Shown here in pieces: positions 12,501 to 27,450 of a DNA stretch of 64,000 nucleotides (its first letter is position 1; every line of letters starts with the position of its first letter). The DNA comes from Phlebopus portentosus (Eukaryota > Basidiomycota > Agaricomycetes > Boletales > Boletinellaceae): the NCBI GenBank assembly GCA_037892935.1, contig JAYXKI010000016.1:248001-312000 (forward strand). Reading direction: 5' to 3'. A program made the translations under genes and the position numbers. The notes under the pieces were generated by a model. That model had not been told where the DNA came from and did not search any database. It saw nothing but the letters and a program-made list of their open reading frames with translations.

Positions 12501-14132
12501 CTTCGTGCGGACCATAAGAAGGAAGACATCATCTTCAATGATGGTGCAATCAGGGCAGGCACTTTGCCGGCTTTGGTTGAACGATTGACAACGCATGAAT
12601 ACGCTGGTCTGTATTAATCAAGAATATTGATCCATGCTATTTCTGAAGAAAAAAAATCAAATATCCTGGCTATGTAGATCCGGTGTTCATTCGAACATTC
12701 CTGATGACATACAAGTCGTTCACCACGCTTAACGAGTTGTTCGATTTATTGGTCCAGCGGTACTGGATTCAACCACCGGATGGTCTGAAGCCACATGAGC
12801 TGGAAGAATGGACGAAGCTAAAGCAACATATCGTCAGATCTCGGTGTGTTCAGTCTGACTCATTTTCAGCACAAGCTAAACTTTTGCTAGAGTGCTTAAC
12901 ACGTTCAAGACAATGGTCACGGATGATGATGTACTCGTCGAAGATGACCTCTACATTTTGGATCGTATCAAGGATTTCCTCCTGCATCCAGAAGTTTCTG
13001 CTTCTCCAGCGGCAAAAACCACATTGAACATTGTTGAGCGCAAAGTGAGTGATTTCTGTTTACTACACGCTGCTCTTTCTTATGCATTTCTTTAGAAGCA
13101 GGGTGGACTAAAGCCTCTTACTGTTACACCGCCGACGTCCTTCCCGCCTCAGTCAATCATTCCGAAGGGCATGAACAAGGGCAAACTCAAGCTGCTTGAT
13201 ATCGACCCGCTAGAGCTCGCCCGTCAATTGACGATAATGGAGTTTGCCCTGTACAAAAAGATTAGAGCGATCGAGTGCTTACAACGGTCGAGGGAGCAAA
13301 AGGCTGGCGAGCATAAAGATCATATCACGGACGTGATCCAGATGACTAACAAGGTATGCTCATTCGTGTCTCATTCGTCATGTTTTTTACTGGTTTTGCA
13401 GATCGCCAACTGGGTGAACTCGACTATACTCATCAAAGAGGACTCGCGAAAGCGAGCCGCCCTAGTAAAGCAATGGATTCAAGTTGCTGACGTAAGCTTC
13501 TATTCAGATGCGTCTCGATTACAGAACGTCTGAGTGTCGATCCATTCTTCCACAGAGATGTAGAAATTTAAACAATTTCTCGAGTATGGCGGCCATCATT
13601 TCTGGTTTGAACTCGCCTCCGATTCGTCGATTGAAGCGCACGTGGGAGCAAGTCAGTGGGAGATTCATGACGCAACTTGGTTCTTGCGAGATGACGTTGG
13701 ACTCGACGAAAAACTTCACGAACTATAAAGCCACGCTCGCGCAGACAAATCCGCCCGGTATTCCCTTTATCGGTAAGCGGATATGTTTGAATGATATCCA
13801 AATTTGGCTAATGACGACGTGTAGGCGTCTATCTGACTACCTTAACTTTCATCAATGATGGGAGCAAGGATGTTCTGCCTGGTAACCTCATCAATTTTGG
13901 CAAACGGCAACGCGCCGCAGAGATCATTCGGGAGATTCAACGTTGGCAATCTCAGGACTTCAATCTTGCGCCACTTCCCCCGATATTAACTTTCATTGAG
14001 GAAAGTCTGAGCACCTTCAATGATTCCGTTGATTGGGGCGAACACTTCTGGAACCTTAGTCTTGAGCGCGAACCTCGAGAACGGGAAGACGAGAAGATGG
14101 CGCGACTCCTCCAGGAAAGTGGATTCTTGTAG
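9555..14132 (+). CDS. CDC25: Cdc25-type Ras guanine nucleotide exchange factor (SH3-WW-RasGEF)
   Basis: This large protein (about 1,350 aa) would load GTP onto Ras at the plasma membrane and feed the cAMP/PKA or mating pathways. An SH3 domain comes early (FYCRALYDYQATDSSSLSFY to GWFPSNYVQPI, residues about 35-95). A WW-like unit follows (FWLPEVDPTGQ, intron, IYYVNTQTGERSRDLP) and then a second WW (EPWTKRLADDGLTYYYFNK). A long middle region precedes the RasGEF-N domain (RAGTLPALVERLTTHEYA, DPVFIRTFLMTYKSFTTL). The catalytic RasGEF domain has LDPLELARQLTIMEF, IANWVNSTIL and IPFIGVYLTTLTFI, and the protein ends LLQESGFL. Two frame problems occur near the WW domains. The first is solved by an in-phase 88-nt intron (10182-10269). 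The second, at about 10448, has no good intron and looks like a one-base shift. The rest splices cleanly. Confidence 0.9.
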
Positions 14133-14812
14133 GCGTCATTCACTCATTCTCGCTTTTGCGTTCCCTTCGTCTGATCCGGCCAGCATTCTTCTTTCGTTAC
14201 TGTTCGTTTAAATGTCCTATATCCACACCTCTTGTGCAGCTTTGCTCTTCTGTTTCTTCACATTTATCTTGTTATCGCTCAAATTACAATTTACCCCGAG
14301 CTTTCATGGATACCATTGTCGTGGAACTGTACTAACAATGCCTTCCCCATATTTGAATGTTCTATTACTTTGCTTTCTTCATCTGTATCGCATTTACTTG
14401 TAATATTAGTATCCCTTCTTTTGATATTCTCTGATTTATGGAATGCGTGTTATGCAATGGCTAATGAACGCCAATGCGGATGCAGTGAGCACAGCCAAAT
14501 CATCGTGGACAAGTCAAATATTTATGTACGTAATACACGAGCATAACGGAAGAACAAGAGGCATGCGCCTTTTTCCAGTTCAGTCCAAAGGCTCTTCAAA
14601 AGCTGATTGCGATACAGCAACAATAAGGACGGGGTCATCCATAGACGATCCAATGACAAGGCGGTGTGTGATTAAGTGGAGTTCATCATGATCCCGAGTG
14701 ATGAAGAGCAGGGACACCAGGAGGCTGTAATATCCCTACATACTCTCCACACTGAGAAACGAAGACGAAAAAAGGCGAAAACGAAGGGTCAAGAAGGAAG
14801 CTTCAATGATCA
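14133..14812. other. Gene-free convergent spacer, CDC25 / IGO1 3' regions
   Basis: These 680 bp lie between two convergent stop codons. The left part is T-rich and the right part is A/G-rich, as expected for two facing 3' untranslated regions. Open frames of up to about 100 codons at 14212-14691 show no recognisable motif and are not called. Confidence 0.5.
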
Positions 14813-15450
14813 CTAGGATTCATCGGTCGTGGCGTCACTATCTTGCGCCCCGAGTGCACTCTCTTTCACGGGGCTAGACGAATTTGTAGGGGAGATGGAA
14901 AGACCTTGTTGGCAGGCCGGTGGCGACGCATGAGGAATGCTGAGGGCGATGGTCAGAGATCACACGCCAAGATATAGACAATAAGAGAAGACACGCACTT
15001 CTGCGGGTTTGGGATGGCCGTGCCGACCGCCTCTTCGGGTGCGATTCCTGCCTTGGACAGAGCGTAGTCACCTGAGTCGAAGTACTTGCGATCCTTTACG
15101 TCAAAAAAGAAATTTAAAATTATAAGCTCGTTGCCGTTTAGATCCGTACTGGCGAGCAGCTCACCTTCTGAATCTTGGTCAGAACGTTCTTGTGTGTTGG
15201 TAGCTTCCCATAGAGGCTGAAGAGTTTCCTCTCCTCCTCCGTCAGGGTCTAAAGTGGCCAAAAGAGCAAAGTCAGTTCTATTGTCCAAACTGACGGACGC
15301 CAGGGACTAGGGAGCTCGATGAGTCTCGATGTCCTCCTTCACCGTGAACTTAGCTCACAGTTAGGACTTCAAAAAGACTACCACCAAACCCAGCTAGTTT
15401 TGATCAAGGACACATACGCTAATGTCAATCTTCTTCTTGTGCGGAAGCAT
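14813..15450 (-). CDS. IGO1: Alpha-endosulfine/ARPP19 family protein (Igo1-like PP2A-B55 inhibitor)
   Basis: Endosulfines, once phosphorylated by Greatwall/Rim15 kinase, inhibit PP2A-B55 and so promote mitotic entry or quiescence. Three introns splice to about 112 aa: MLPHKKKIDIS, then TLTEEERKLFSLYGKLPT and HKNVLTKIQK, then DRKYFDSGDYALSKAGI, then AVGTAIPNPQN and a Ser-rich tail ending DSDATTDES. The FDSGDY hexapeptide, whose serine is the Greatwall/Rim15 target, is perfectly conserved. I chose ATG 15450 because family members start at this point. The same frame is open upstream to an ATG at 15657, adding a 69-residue Ser/Thr-rich extension, so a longer form cannot be excluded. The first intron is unusually long (about 160 nt). 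Confidence 0.93.
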
Positions 15451-15829
15451 CGTAGACGGAAGATACGGGGTGGGACGGGCGGAGGAGGAGGGACGGATGG
15501 CTTGAGCGCGAGAAGCGTTCGTTGAAAGCGAAGGCGACGACGGTGACGACGAAGTAGTCGACAGGGACGACGTTGTGAGCGACGAGATGCTTGAAGAGCG
15601 GGTTGAAGGTGATGGCGCTGAGGCAAAGTCACCTACCAAGGGGGCGCGGTAAGTCATGCTCCGGATTATGTGATATATTCCCTTTTATAGCAGTCCGTGC
15701 GTCAGTTCTCGTCATCGAAGCTTCTGAATGAATAGCTCTCATATTAACTTAGCTCAACTCTATTCTACTCTATATGTTCATTCCATTCCATTCCGTTATA
15801 ACTCTACCCAGTAAGTAACCATAAATGGT
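15451..15829. other. IGO1 leader and promoter; 3' region of the next gene
   Basis: Positions 15451-15660 form the probable IGO1 5' leader, pyrimidine-rich on the minus strand and open in frame with IGO1. The remainder is AT-rich with short CATTC/CTATTC repeats (15745-15800) and holds the IGO1 promoter together with the 3' end of the minus-strand gene that stops at 15830. Confidence 0.4.
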
Positions 15830-18751
15830 TCATTCAGTCAGACTCCATCCCTCGTTCTCATTCTCCTCCTCCCAATCGAACATCGTATCCATCTCCACCT
15901 CATCAATCCTTCCGGAGCTACTACTGCACTGCAACGTCGGTGCCGGGCAAATCTCCTCCTTATAATCATCATCCTCGTCTTCTATCCCGAGGTCCCTGTC
16001 GTAGTCATCATCATAATCCATATGCATCGCAAAGTCGGATACTCCGTCGAGTCCTGGATGCCCGAATGCCCCACTGAAAAGTGTCCCTTCTAGGCAGCAT
16101 ACCTGGTCGTCTGACCCGTCGGCTTTCTCCAGGGGCGAAGCAGTGTTCACATCTCTCGGTGCAAGCCCCGACGTGTGGGAGTCTTGCGAAGTACGTGAAG
16201 ACGAGAAGGTTCGGCCTCGTGTTGCGTTAGCCCAATTGCGGCGGTCTCCATCCTCTGCTTCTTCGGCAAAGTCCAGACCGAGATTATTTGTGTCTTCGTC
16301 TATCGCGATAGCGAAAGAGATAGAAGCTGCGGGAACGTCGGCCATCGGAACAGGTCCTGATAGAACAGTGTTACACGACAGATTAATCCCGCTCGTGTAT
16401 AGTAGCTGATCGGCCGGTACAGTTATCAAATCGTCTTTTCCTACCGCAGAGCACTCAGGAGGCAAGAAGTCATCATAGTCAAAGCCCAGTTCCTGATCAG
16501 CATCAGCGACCCAGAAAGAAGCCGGCTGAAATGCAGAGCCGGTTGTGCTTGAGAAAATCTGAGAGTGTATCTGATCAGGCGCCACACTACGGGCGAAGTC
16601 ATCCTTCTTATAGCCGTCCTCGTCGGTCCTTGAATTGGAAGCTAGAGTCCCGTGTTCATCAAGTCCATGGCTGGAGTTGCAAAGTTTATTACCACTAGCC
16701 AAGTCATTTTCTGAGCAAAGTGTCGATGAGCTATTCTCTTCCAGTAGAGTGTTGCTGAGCGAGTCCGTATCCGAATCGTAGAGGTCTGAACAGTCCTGTG
16801 AACTCTCCGGGACATTGAATTCGGATCCGACGCCTTGAGAAGCACGCCCTATGCCTTCGAACTCGGAGTAAGAGAACCGTGTGTTCTCCGAGGAGGAATG
16901 AGCCACAGAGTGTGCATAAAGAAAATTCTAGAGCAAGTGTATGAAAATCCGAAGTTTTCATCCGGAAAAGAGCTGAACAGAAAATATGCTCCCTTACGTT
17001 TTCGCTTCTGCCTCGTACTTCCTGAATCTCCGAGAACAGATCCGTCACGACCCCCGTTTGTTCTGGCGGTCCGGCCATGAACGTCCAGCTTGCTTCTGTT
17101 CTAAATCCGGCTGCATCTTCAAGTTCTGAGCTACATATCGCATCGTCATCTTCCATACTATCACTGCATTCGTCATCTTCGTCGAGGAACAGACAGAATG
17201 GTAATGATCTATGGCAAAATGCGTGCTTGAATAATAGTCGGCGCTAGCAAGGAACTATGGCACGCCTACCTGCTTCGGAGGTCATCACTGTGTACGTCAA
17301 TAGCATCCACGGCCACTGGTACACACTGTACACGATCAGAATTTCTGACTTAGTGGACAAGCAAGGTCATGAGACGTACGCGCACTACAGATGGGCGAAG
17401 AACAAGCCTAAAAAGACAATGCATTGCATCACAGATAATGGACTCGTCCGAGGGCTCTTCGCAAAGATCCTCGCTAAATGATCCGCCCGACTCCGAATAG
17501 TGTTCGATGCGCTCCTGTAAGTCGTTCATATTACGTGTATGATATTCGCGCAGTCGCCTACGTAATATCTGGCAAAGCTTGAGCAACAGGTATTCTGTAC
17601 TCGGAATCACACACCTTTGCATAACGTCCAACTTGCTTTCGAAATTCATCATTGGGAGATCGACGAGCCATTGATAAAACGCTCCGCGCAATGGAACGAA
17701 AATATGGCTTTTCGTGTCCAAGTTTCTAAATGAGATAATGGCAAGGATCTTCGCGCAACCAAGCAAAAGACCACTCACTTCACCCATTGGACCAAATATT
17801 AGCGGATAACGTCTTGACAAATTGAGATTCTAAAGCTGAACAAACTAACATAGAGACTGACTGACTTTGTAAGATGGTTGCTTATCAGATTGCTTATGGC
17901 CTGGTTGAGAACTTCCAAACTAAATCCGAGTCTAGGCGAGTTAAAGACACTACTACTATCAGTTTGCGTTGTTTTGCAATGATATGTAAGGCATATTGAA
18001 ACAAGGGAAAATTGCGATTTCGAAGTCTTTAGTGGGCCAGAGCGTTCAGGCGTCACATTCACTGGACAGAAAGGTCAGAAACTTTCAGAGCGATTGTATT
18101 ACCAATTCACCAACCTTTGATTCGGCCATCCCTTTCGTCAACGTATGCGTCAGATACATTGTTTATACCAAGGACGGAGGCATTCTTCAAGAATTAAACT
18201 GTATATCGTCGCAAAGACAGTAGGCAATCCCAACTTACTTACATTACGAAGCATTTGAATGAGATGTCGAGCCATAATGGATTGCTTGATGGATTCTCCA
18301 GGGAGTCTTTGCTTGTCGATTGTCACGGAAATGCAAAAAATCAAGTCCGAGTGAGAGACTACGTCTATCAAAGCAGGAAGAAATTTTTTGAGTTCATAAG
18401 ACGAAGACCCATCCAAGCATGACTGAGAAGCAAGATCCAATCCGCCAAGAAGCGAGTGGCAGACTCGAAGAGTCAGGTTAGAGTCGGCATGCTTAGCTTT
18501 TATTAGGGATTTGTACTGAAGGATTGGCATTGCATCGTAGCACGCAGCGTGTATGGTTATGGATGCGGTGGTAGGAAGAGGCGAAAGACTCGTAGTATTG
18601 AAACGACGATAAAAGGCAACTGCGTTTCCTGATGAAGTAATATTCAAATCAGGTCAGGTGACAGCCACCGCGTCCCAAGTCGGACGCTTCATCGCCTTGA
18701 TCAAGATTCAGTAACTCAAGCCCTAAGCCGCAAAGTCGAGCGACGTCGGTC

Positions 18752-18753
<2 letters not shown>
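15830..18753 (-). CDS. Unrecognised large protein with acidic Ser-rich C-terminus
   Basis: I do not recognise this protein. Minus-strand exons can be followed from about 18753 to the stop at 15830. A probable first exon (MTDVARLCGLGLELLNLDQG) joins through a 40-nt intron (18629-18668) to GNAVAFYRRFNTTSLSPLP. This is followed by a folded-looking, Leu- and Cys-containing region (about 18150-18630) and further exons around 17800-18120 and 17460-17800 (DLPMMNFESKLDVMQR, LLKLCQILRRRLREYH). Then comes a long exon (15830-16920) of low-complexity sequence, very rich in Asp, Glu and Ser, ending EEENENEGWSLTE. The junction around 17370-17440 is not resolved. If the start at 18753 is wrong, ATG 18647 is the alternative. 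Total length is roughly 800 aa. The span could contain two genes. Confidence 0.5.
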
Positions 18754-22701
<3,948 letters not shown>

Positions 22702-23154
22702 ACTGAGGACAATATGTATACCTTGTACGCAGTTATTCGTATCTGATATGGGACAGTTCTTCCCTTCAGACGACCTTTTAATGTCGAGTTTTTTTGTATC
22801 CAAATTCACTATGTGTTTTGATATCCATTTTGGTAAATCGATCTCGATTCTTCTTCATGACTACAATTACCGTTGCCACAAGTTCGACTGCCTTATTCTG
22901 AGAAGCTCCCGGTACTCGCCTACAAGTGTGCATTCCATTATTTTTTCATTCAGTGGATGTGAATAGAAGCCGGAACTATGGAGTATCGCCTACTGCAAAT
23001 CACCTATCCGACATAATTTGGCTAGGAAGTGCAGACGGACGCCTGTCATATCGATGTGATGCTAGACACGAGAATTAAATGACTGTGCCAAGGTCGAGGC
23101 CACAGTGTGCTAAACCCCATTCGACCGGGTTGTGATGAACAAGCGCCAGACGCC
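22702..23154. other. Gene-free convergent spacer, PKC1 / DAD1
   Basis: This 453-bp AT-rich spacer lies between two convergent stop codons and probably consists of both 3' untranslated regions. A plus-strand frame at 22622-22966 only extends through the last PKC1 intron and beyond; it shows no protein motif. Confidence 0.5.
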
Positions 23155-23567
23155 TTAACAATCGGCTTTTCGCGCGGACGGTGGTACTTGCAGAGTGTAA
23201 CCGCCAGTGCCAGGGAGTCCCGGAGGCGCATTGGGGTTTGCGACAATGGTCGTATCGTGCAACGGAACGATCAGGCTTTCATCGCCGTTCGCATCGTCGA
23301 TGGCTTCAGCGCCACCCTCGATGCGCATAAGCGCGTGGAAACGCGCCCAGAGAGAAGCGATGGTATCATACTCCTTTGTCATGCCAAGAACCTCTTCAAG
23401 TTTACGGTTAAGGAGGTTCGATGTGGTGAGGAGTTGCTCGAAACCCTAATATGAGAAGGACAGATTAGAGATAGAATGGAAGAAAGGACGACCTGACTTA
23501 CAGACGCGATCTCGCTAGAGAGGCGGTCTCTCTCCTTGTCGAAAAATGTCTGCTCGTCATCAGGCAT
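23155..23567 (-). CDS. DAD1: DASH complex subunit DAD1
   Basis: Dad1 is a small subunit of the fungal DASH/Dam1 ring that couples kinetochores to spindle microtubules. The frame starts MPDDEQTFFDKERDRLSSEI at 23567. One intron after IAS leads to GFEQLLTTSNLLNRKLEEVL and GMTKEYDTIASLWARFHALM, the conserved helical core of Dad1 with its VLxxxKEYxxxAxLW pattern. The protein is about 118 aa, with a Gly/Pro-rich tail ending ARKADC. Family members are 75-120 aa. The promoter is shared with the plus-strand gene at 23825. Confidence 0.9.
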
Positions 23568-23824
23568 GTCGACTATTGAGTGTTGGCTCGTGGTCAAGTT
23601 CAATTTGAAGGTACAGTACAGTACACGACGCGACGCTAGATTGCTGGTCACGTGTAGCTCTTTCCCTTTCCTATTTATTTGGACAGTGATCGGCCACTGG
23701 CGCTTCTCCATGTTCTTGATTTCATAGATCTATCATCGGACCGGAAAAATTGCACATTACGCACCAGATATGTCGTACATAAAACATGTTCTGAAATCAC
23801 CAACGTTCTTGACTTCATCTAGCC
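23568..23824. promoter_or_regulatory. Divergent promoter DAD1 / orphan gene
   Basis: This 257-bp spacer contains GTCACGTG (23647-23654), which matches the RTCACRTG site of Cbf1-type bHLH proteins. It lies 80 bp upstream of the DAD1 start codon. Function is inferred from the motif only. Confidence 0.4.
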
Positions 23825-24928
23825 ATGCCTTTCTCCCAGGAAGAGCTATCAGAAATTGTCAAAGAAATCAGGACCGATGACAACTATTTCGCCAATTCAG
23901 ACTCCATCTTGAATCGATGTGCTTTTCGCCAGATAAATGATACACAGTATGATGAATCCGCCGTTGACAATCTAACGGAGCAGGAGCTGCAGTTTAGCAT
24001 AATTGGTAGAGTGGTTAGGAAGTCAACATTTCTTCAACCTGAAGGAGCGTTTCGTCCGAGCGGTGTTTTTCCTGCGAAACAGGACGAGCTATCGTCTTTG
24101 TTGAACTCAACTTTGAGGATCTCGCTGGCTCCGCCTAAAGACGTCATGGATAGTCGAACCGCGAAGGATGATTGGAGGCGTTATCAAGTCACCCTTTCTC
24201 AGCTCATCAAGTCTACAGACCAAGCAGAAGGTACTACTAGTAAATACTGGAGTCCCTACAGGAAGGATAAGAATAAATTCATGCTCCGCCATCTGCTCAT
24301 TTCTGTGAGTCATTTTCCGCCTACTGTATTATTCTCCTTTGAATATAATTCTCATTTTGAAGGCCAAAGAGAATTCCTTGGAAGGGAAAGACAACGAACA
24401 AGCGAAGACAGACGGAAGTAGGGGCGGTATCGACTTTACATCGAGCCAATCAGGTGAACTTGACGACGATCCGATTGAGGACGTTGACGGATCGGGTCTC
24501 TCAGATCAGCAAAGAAATGGTATCCACTGCTGTTCTCTAATGTGTCCAAATGCTCATAATATGCTCGGACAGTTGAGAAACACATCGATGAACTCACACG
24601 AATTATAAATTGGCCAGCCAGTGAGGATTGGCACAAGGTAGCCGACCGATTTGACAGGACTCATTATATGAATCCGCTCGCTGCTTTCAACGATGAATAT
24701 GAACTACTTGCGCCTAAGGCCTACGAATCCAAATTGCTAGGTGCTGTTGTCCACGCTCGATTTACTCTTAGCAGGTTCGACATCAGGGGCGATCACACCT
24801 TCGTATGCAACATCGTTGAATTGCAAGTCCTTAGGCCACCACCTGGCGGAGTAGACGTTCGAAAGAAGCGGACATTGACGGATCTCGTCATGGATAAGAA
24901 GAGGAAGAAGCGGCGCATTATCTGGTGA
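23825..24928 (+). CDS. Unrecognised conserved-looking protein
   Basis: I do not recognise this product. Three exons starting at ATG 23825 (MPFSQEELSEIVKEIRTDDN) join through introns after HLLIS (about 24305-24362) and after QQRN (about 24519-24571) to give roughly 330 aa ending KKRKKRRIIW. The first exon has regular amphipathic stretches and reads like a globular domain. A Ser/Asp/Gly-rich linker follows, then a second structured part (ELTRIINWPASEDWHKVADR, FTLSRFDIRGDHTFVCNI). The C-terminus is strongly basic, compatible with nuclear localisation. Clean splicing in phase supports a real gene. No catalytic motif or membrane segment is visible. Confidence 0.72.
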
Positions 24929-25452
24929 GCAATACTAGCTCTTCATCACATCTATATATAAGTCTTATGTATATAACGACCGAAACTCTAGACGTGGCCA
25001 GATTTCGTACGGTCTCTAAGGGTTATTCCTTTTCACCGAATCTCTATTCCGTTGTCAACTACATTTCTTGTAAGGTAGGACCAACAATGGTGCTTATCTG
25101 TATGTATACAATGTTTGATCTGTGCGAGTGACTACTGTATATGAGACCTGCAACTTCTCGGTCATCGTCCATTGTCTACTCCTATCCGAACTTGTACGCA
25201 TAGGCACACGCAGTACTCATCAGTCTATCATGTACTACGGCTCACAGGAACTTGAGTTCCAATTGGGCTACAGTTCTGTGTGAGTAAGTTGTTGTAGCTC
25301 GCTCTGATTACACCGGAATCGGCGGACCCTAGATTGATCTCAAGGCAAGGGAAACCTCTTTTTGGACTTCGCATTGATAGGGGAATACGGTAGGAGCGTT
25401 TACTAGAGGAATTCAACCAAAGGTCCCTGTATTAGAACGAAAATATATGAAA
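24929..25452. other. Gene-free convergent spacer
   Basis: These 524 bp lie between two convergent genes. The sequence is AT-rich with stop codons in all frames at short intervals, and I see no gene or repeat in it. Confidence 0.5.
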
Positions 25453-27019
25453 TCAAATGCCCCATTCTTTCAGAAGCGTCTCCGTAGTCGCCCATAATTC
25501 TCTCGCTAGTTCGTCATTCTGCGCCTGCTTCGAGGGTTTAGAAAGTTTACCTATCGGCATAAGATATCCTCCCTTATACTTCTCGGCCTCGGTGCGCACC
25601 CCTGGCGATACGGCAGCGATGATGGGCGTTCCGGCTCCGTCGCGCACGTTTCGGAATGTGATTTGCGCGAAAACGCGTAGAATGGTTGAAATGGGGAATG
25701 TGAAGCGTTCACTGGTGGTAACGCAGGTTTCTTAATAATGGAAGATATAGGTCAGTAAGTGATTTGATACTTGCCGATTTGCGCATAACATTCACCTGTG
25801 TATACAGTTCCCGGATGGAGGGCGACTGCGATTATGTCGGTATCTTCTTCCGTAAGGCGGCGCTGCAGTTCTCTCGTCCAGAGGATCATGAGAAGCTTTG
25901 ATATATCTACAAATCAGCGCGAAGCCAGACGAAGATTACATGCAAAATTTCAAGCTCCTAAGCCCCACTTGTCCTAAGTAAATGAATTTACTTACTATAT
26001 CGTTCATATGATTGCATCATGCTGTTGCCATAATTAACGTTAAAGTCTCCTTCGGATTTGAAGTGGAAGCCATCTGGGAGGAGTCTGTGACTGTCCGAGG
26101 CGACCTATACATGTCAGGACGGCACATAGAGATTAGAAGTCAGCGCTTTCGATTGCACGATAAGTGGGAACTCCCCGCAGCCGGTGGGTCGGCGGAGCTT
26201 TGACGCACATTGACGATCCGCACATCCGCATTTGGCTCCGCTGCGGTCTTCTTGAGAAGTGGCAGAAGGGCAAATGTGAAGACGAAGGGAGAGAAGTAGC
26301 TGATGGGAACAGGTAGGCCAGCAGTCACTTGTATAATGTTAATGATATGTTCTTTTGTTACGGCACGCACTTTACGACCATCGTGTTTTGTATTCCGTTG
26401 GCGCCTAGTGTAAATTCATCGAGAATCCTAGCAGATCGGCACAACAGTAGACAGTAAGTAGACGATTTGATACTGTCGTATTCAAGGACTTACACCGCAG
26501 CGCAGTTGACTATGCAACTTCAAAATCGGTACCTTTATCATCAGACGAGCAAAGAAGTTAAGCCATACTGAGGACATCCAATCTTTCTTCCCTCCGCACA
26601 AATGCTCTAGCCGAAAGTTTTGCTTCCTTCGGGTCAGAAAGATCGAGCTGATGGAACAAAACTTCGCCGCCCGAGTTTGCCGATCCATTTGAACTTGAGC
26701 TTGATGATTTATCCAGGGCATCTTGAATGCGCTTGATACATTGCGCTGCCTTGTTGGGGTTACGCGCTGCGAGGTAGACTTTTTTTGCGCCGTGTTGGAC
26801 CAGAAGTTGAGCTGTTGCGATGCCGATTCCGGATCTATCGGGAAGTTGGGGTATGTGTGAATATGGGCGATGATAGATCCACATAGACGAGATTTTTATC
26901 CAATATACATACATACACATTGATAAAATGGACGCTGGAACTTACGTTGATCCGGCGATAAGGATGACCTTGTTGCTGAGGTCGACTCCGGCTAGAGTCT
27001 TAGCGGGATCGAACCCCAT
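25453..27019 (-). CDS. Short-chain dehydrogenase/reductase (retinol-dehydrogenase-like)
   Basis: This is an NAD(P)-dependent oxidoreductase of the classical SDR superfamily, about 330 aa, substrate unknown. From ATG 27019 it reads MGFDPAKTLAGVDLSNKVIL, then an intron of about 110 nt, giving the cofactor motif AGSTSGIGIATAQLL (TGxxxGIG type) and AARNPNKAAQCIKRI. The NNAG-equivalent reads VNCAA. The catalytic Tyr and Lys occur as YNISK, split by an intron next to SYERY. The PG motif follows as HPGTVYT. The last exon ends TLLKEWGI. Arrangement and size resemble fungal light-dependent-reductase/retinol-dehydrogenase-like SDRs. Seven or so introns all keep frame. SET5 lies upstream on the same strand. 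Confidence 0.87.
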
Positions 27020-27450
27020 CTCGACCTGTTTCGACTTGCAGGAATAATCGAGATGAGATTGCGGGTTGCGCGGCAAACGTACACGGTACAGAGCATCAGC
27101 AGAATGAAGTAAAATCTGTGGGAGATGCTGAAGAGAATTGATTGTTGCTTACCTCGAGTTCATTATCTTGTCGATTTTATTCATCTGGCTTTCTCACGGA
27201 ATATGAAATTACAAAATTACAGTATGTCCGCGAGATCTTACCCTTTCGGGCATCATATCACTGCAAGAAGCAGCATCGTGAGTATCAAACCAAATCGAAC
27301 CGCGGGAGCTTTGAAGAAAAAGGCGGGAATACGAGAGCGACATGGACACGTTGCTGTTTTTGTTTTGAATCTGACGTCCTATGTTTTATGTCATACAGTT
27401 GTATATTGATACATGCCTTGTCCTGTAAGTACTAAAATCTGTATCTTACT
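27020..27450. other. SDR promoter and SET5 3' region
   Basis: This 431-bp spacer between two minus-strand genes holds the SDR promoter and leader and the SET5 3' untranslated region. Plus-strand frames here (27125-27435) have no motif. A tRNA B-box-like string just inside the SDR coding start was considered and rejected. Confidence 0.45.

Noticed and set aside
14212..14691. Several plus-strand frames of 60-104 codons after CDC25
   Set aside because: They are overlapping frames in a T-rich 3' region without motifs, conserved starts or splice support.
27004..27019. tRNA B-box-like string (GGGTTCGATCCC on the minus strand)
   Set aside because: It codes for MGFDPA at the start of the SDR gene, and I see no A box or pairing acceptor stem at the right distance.
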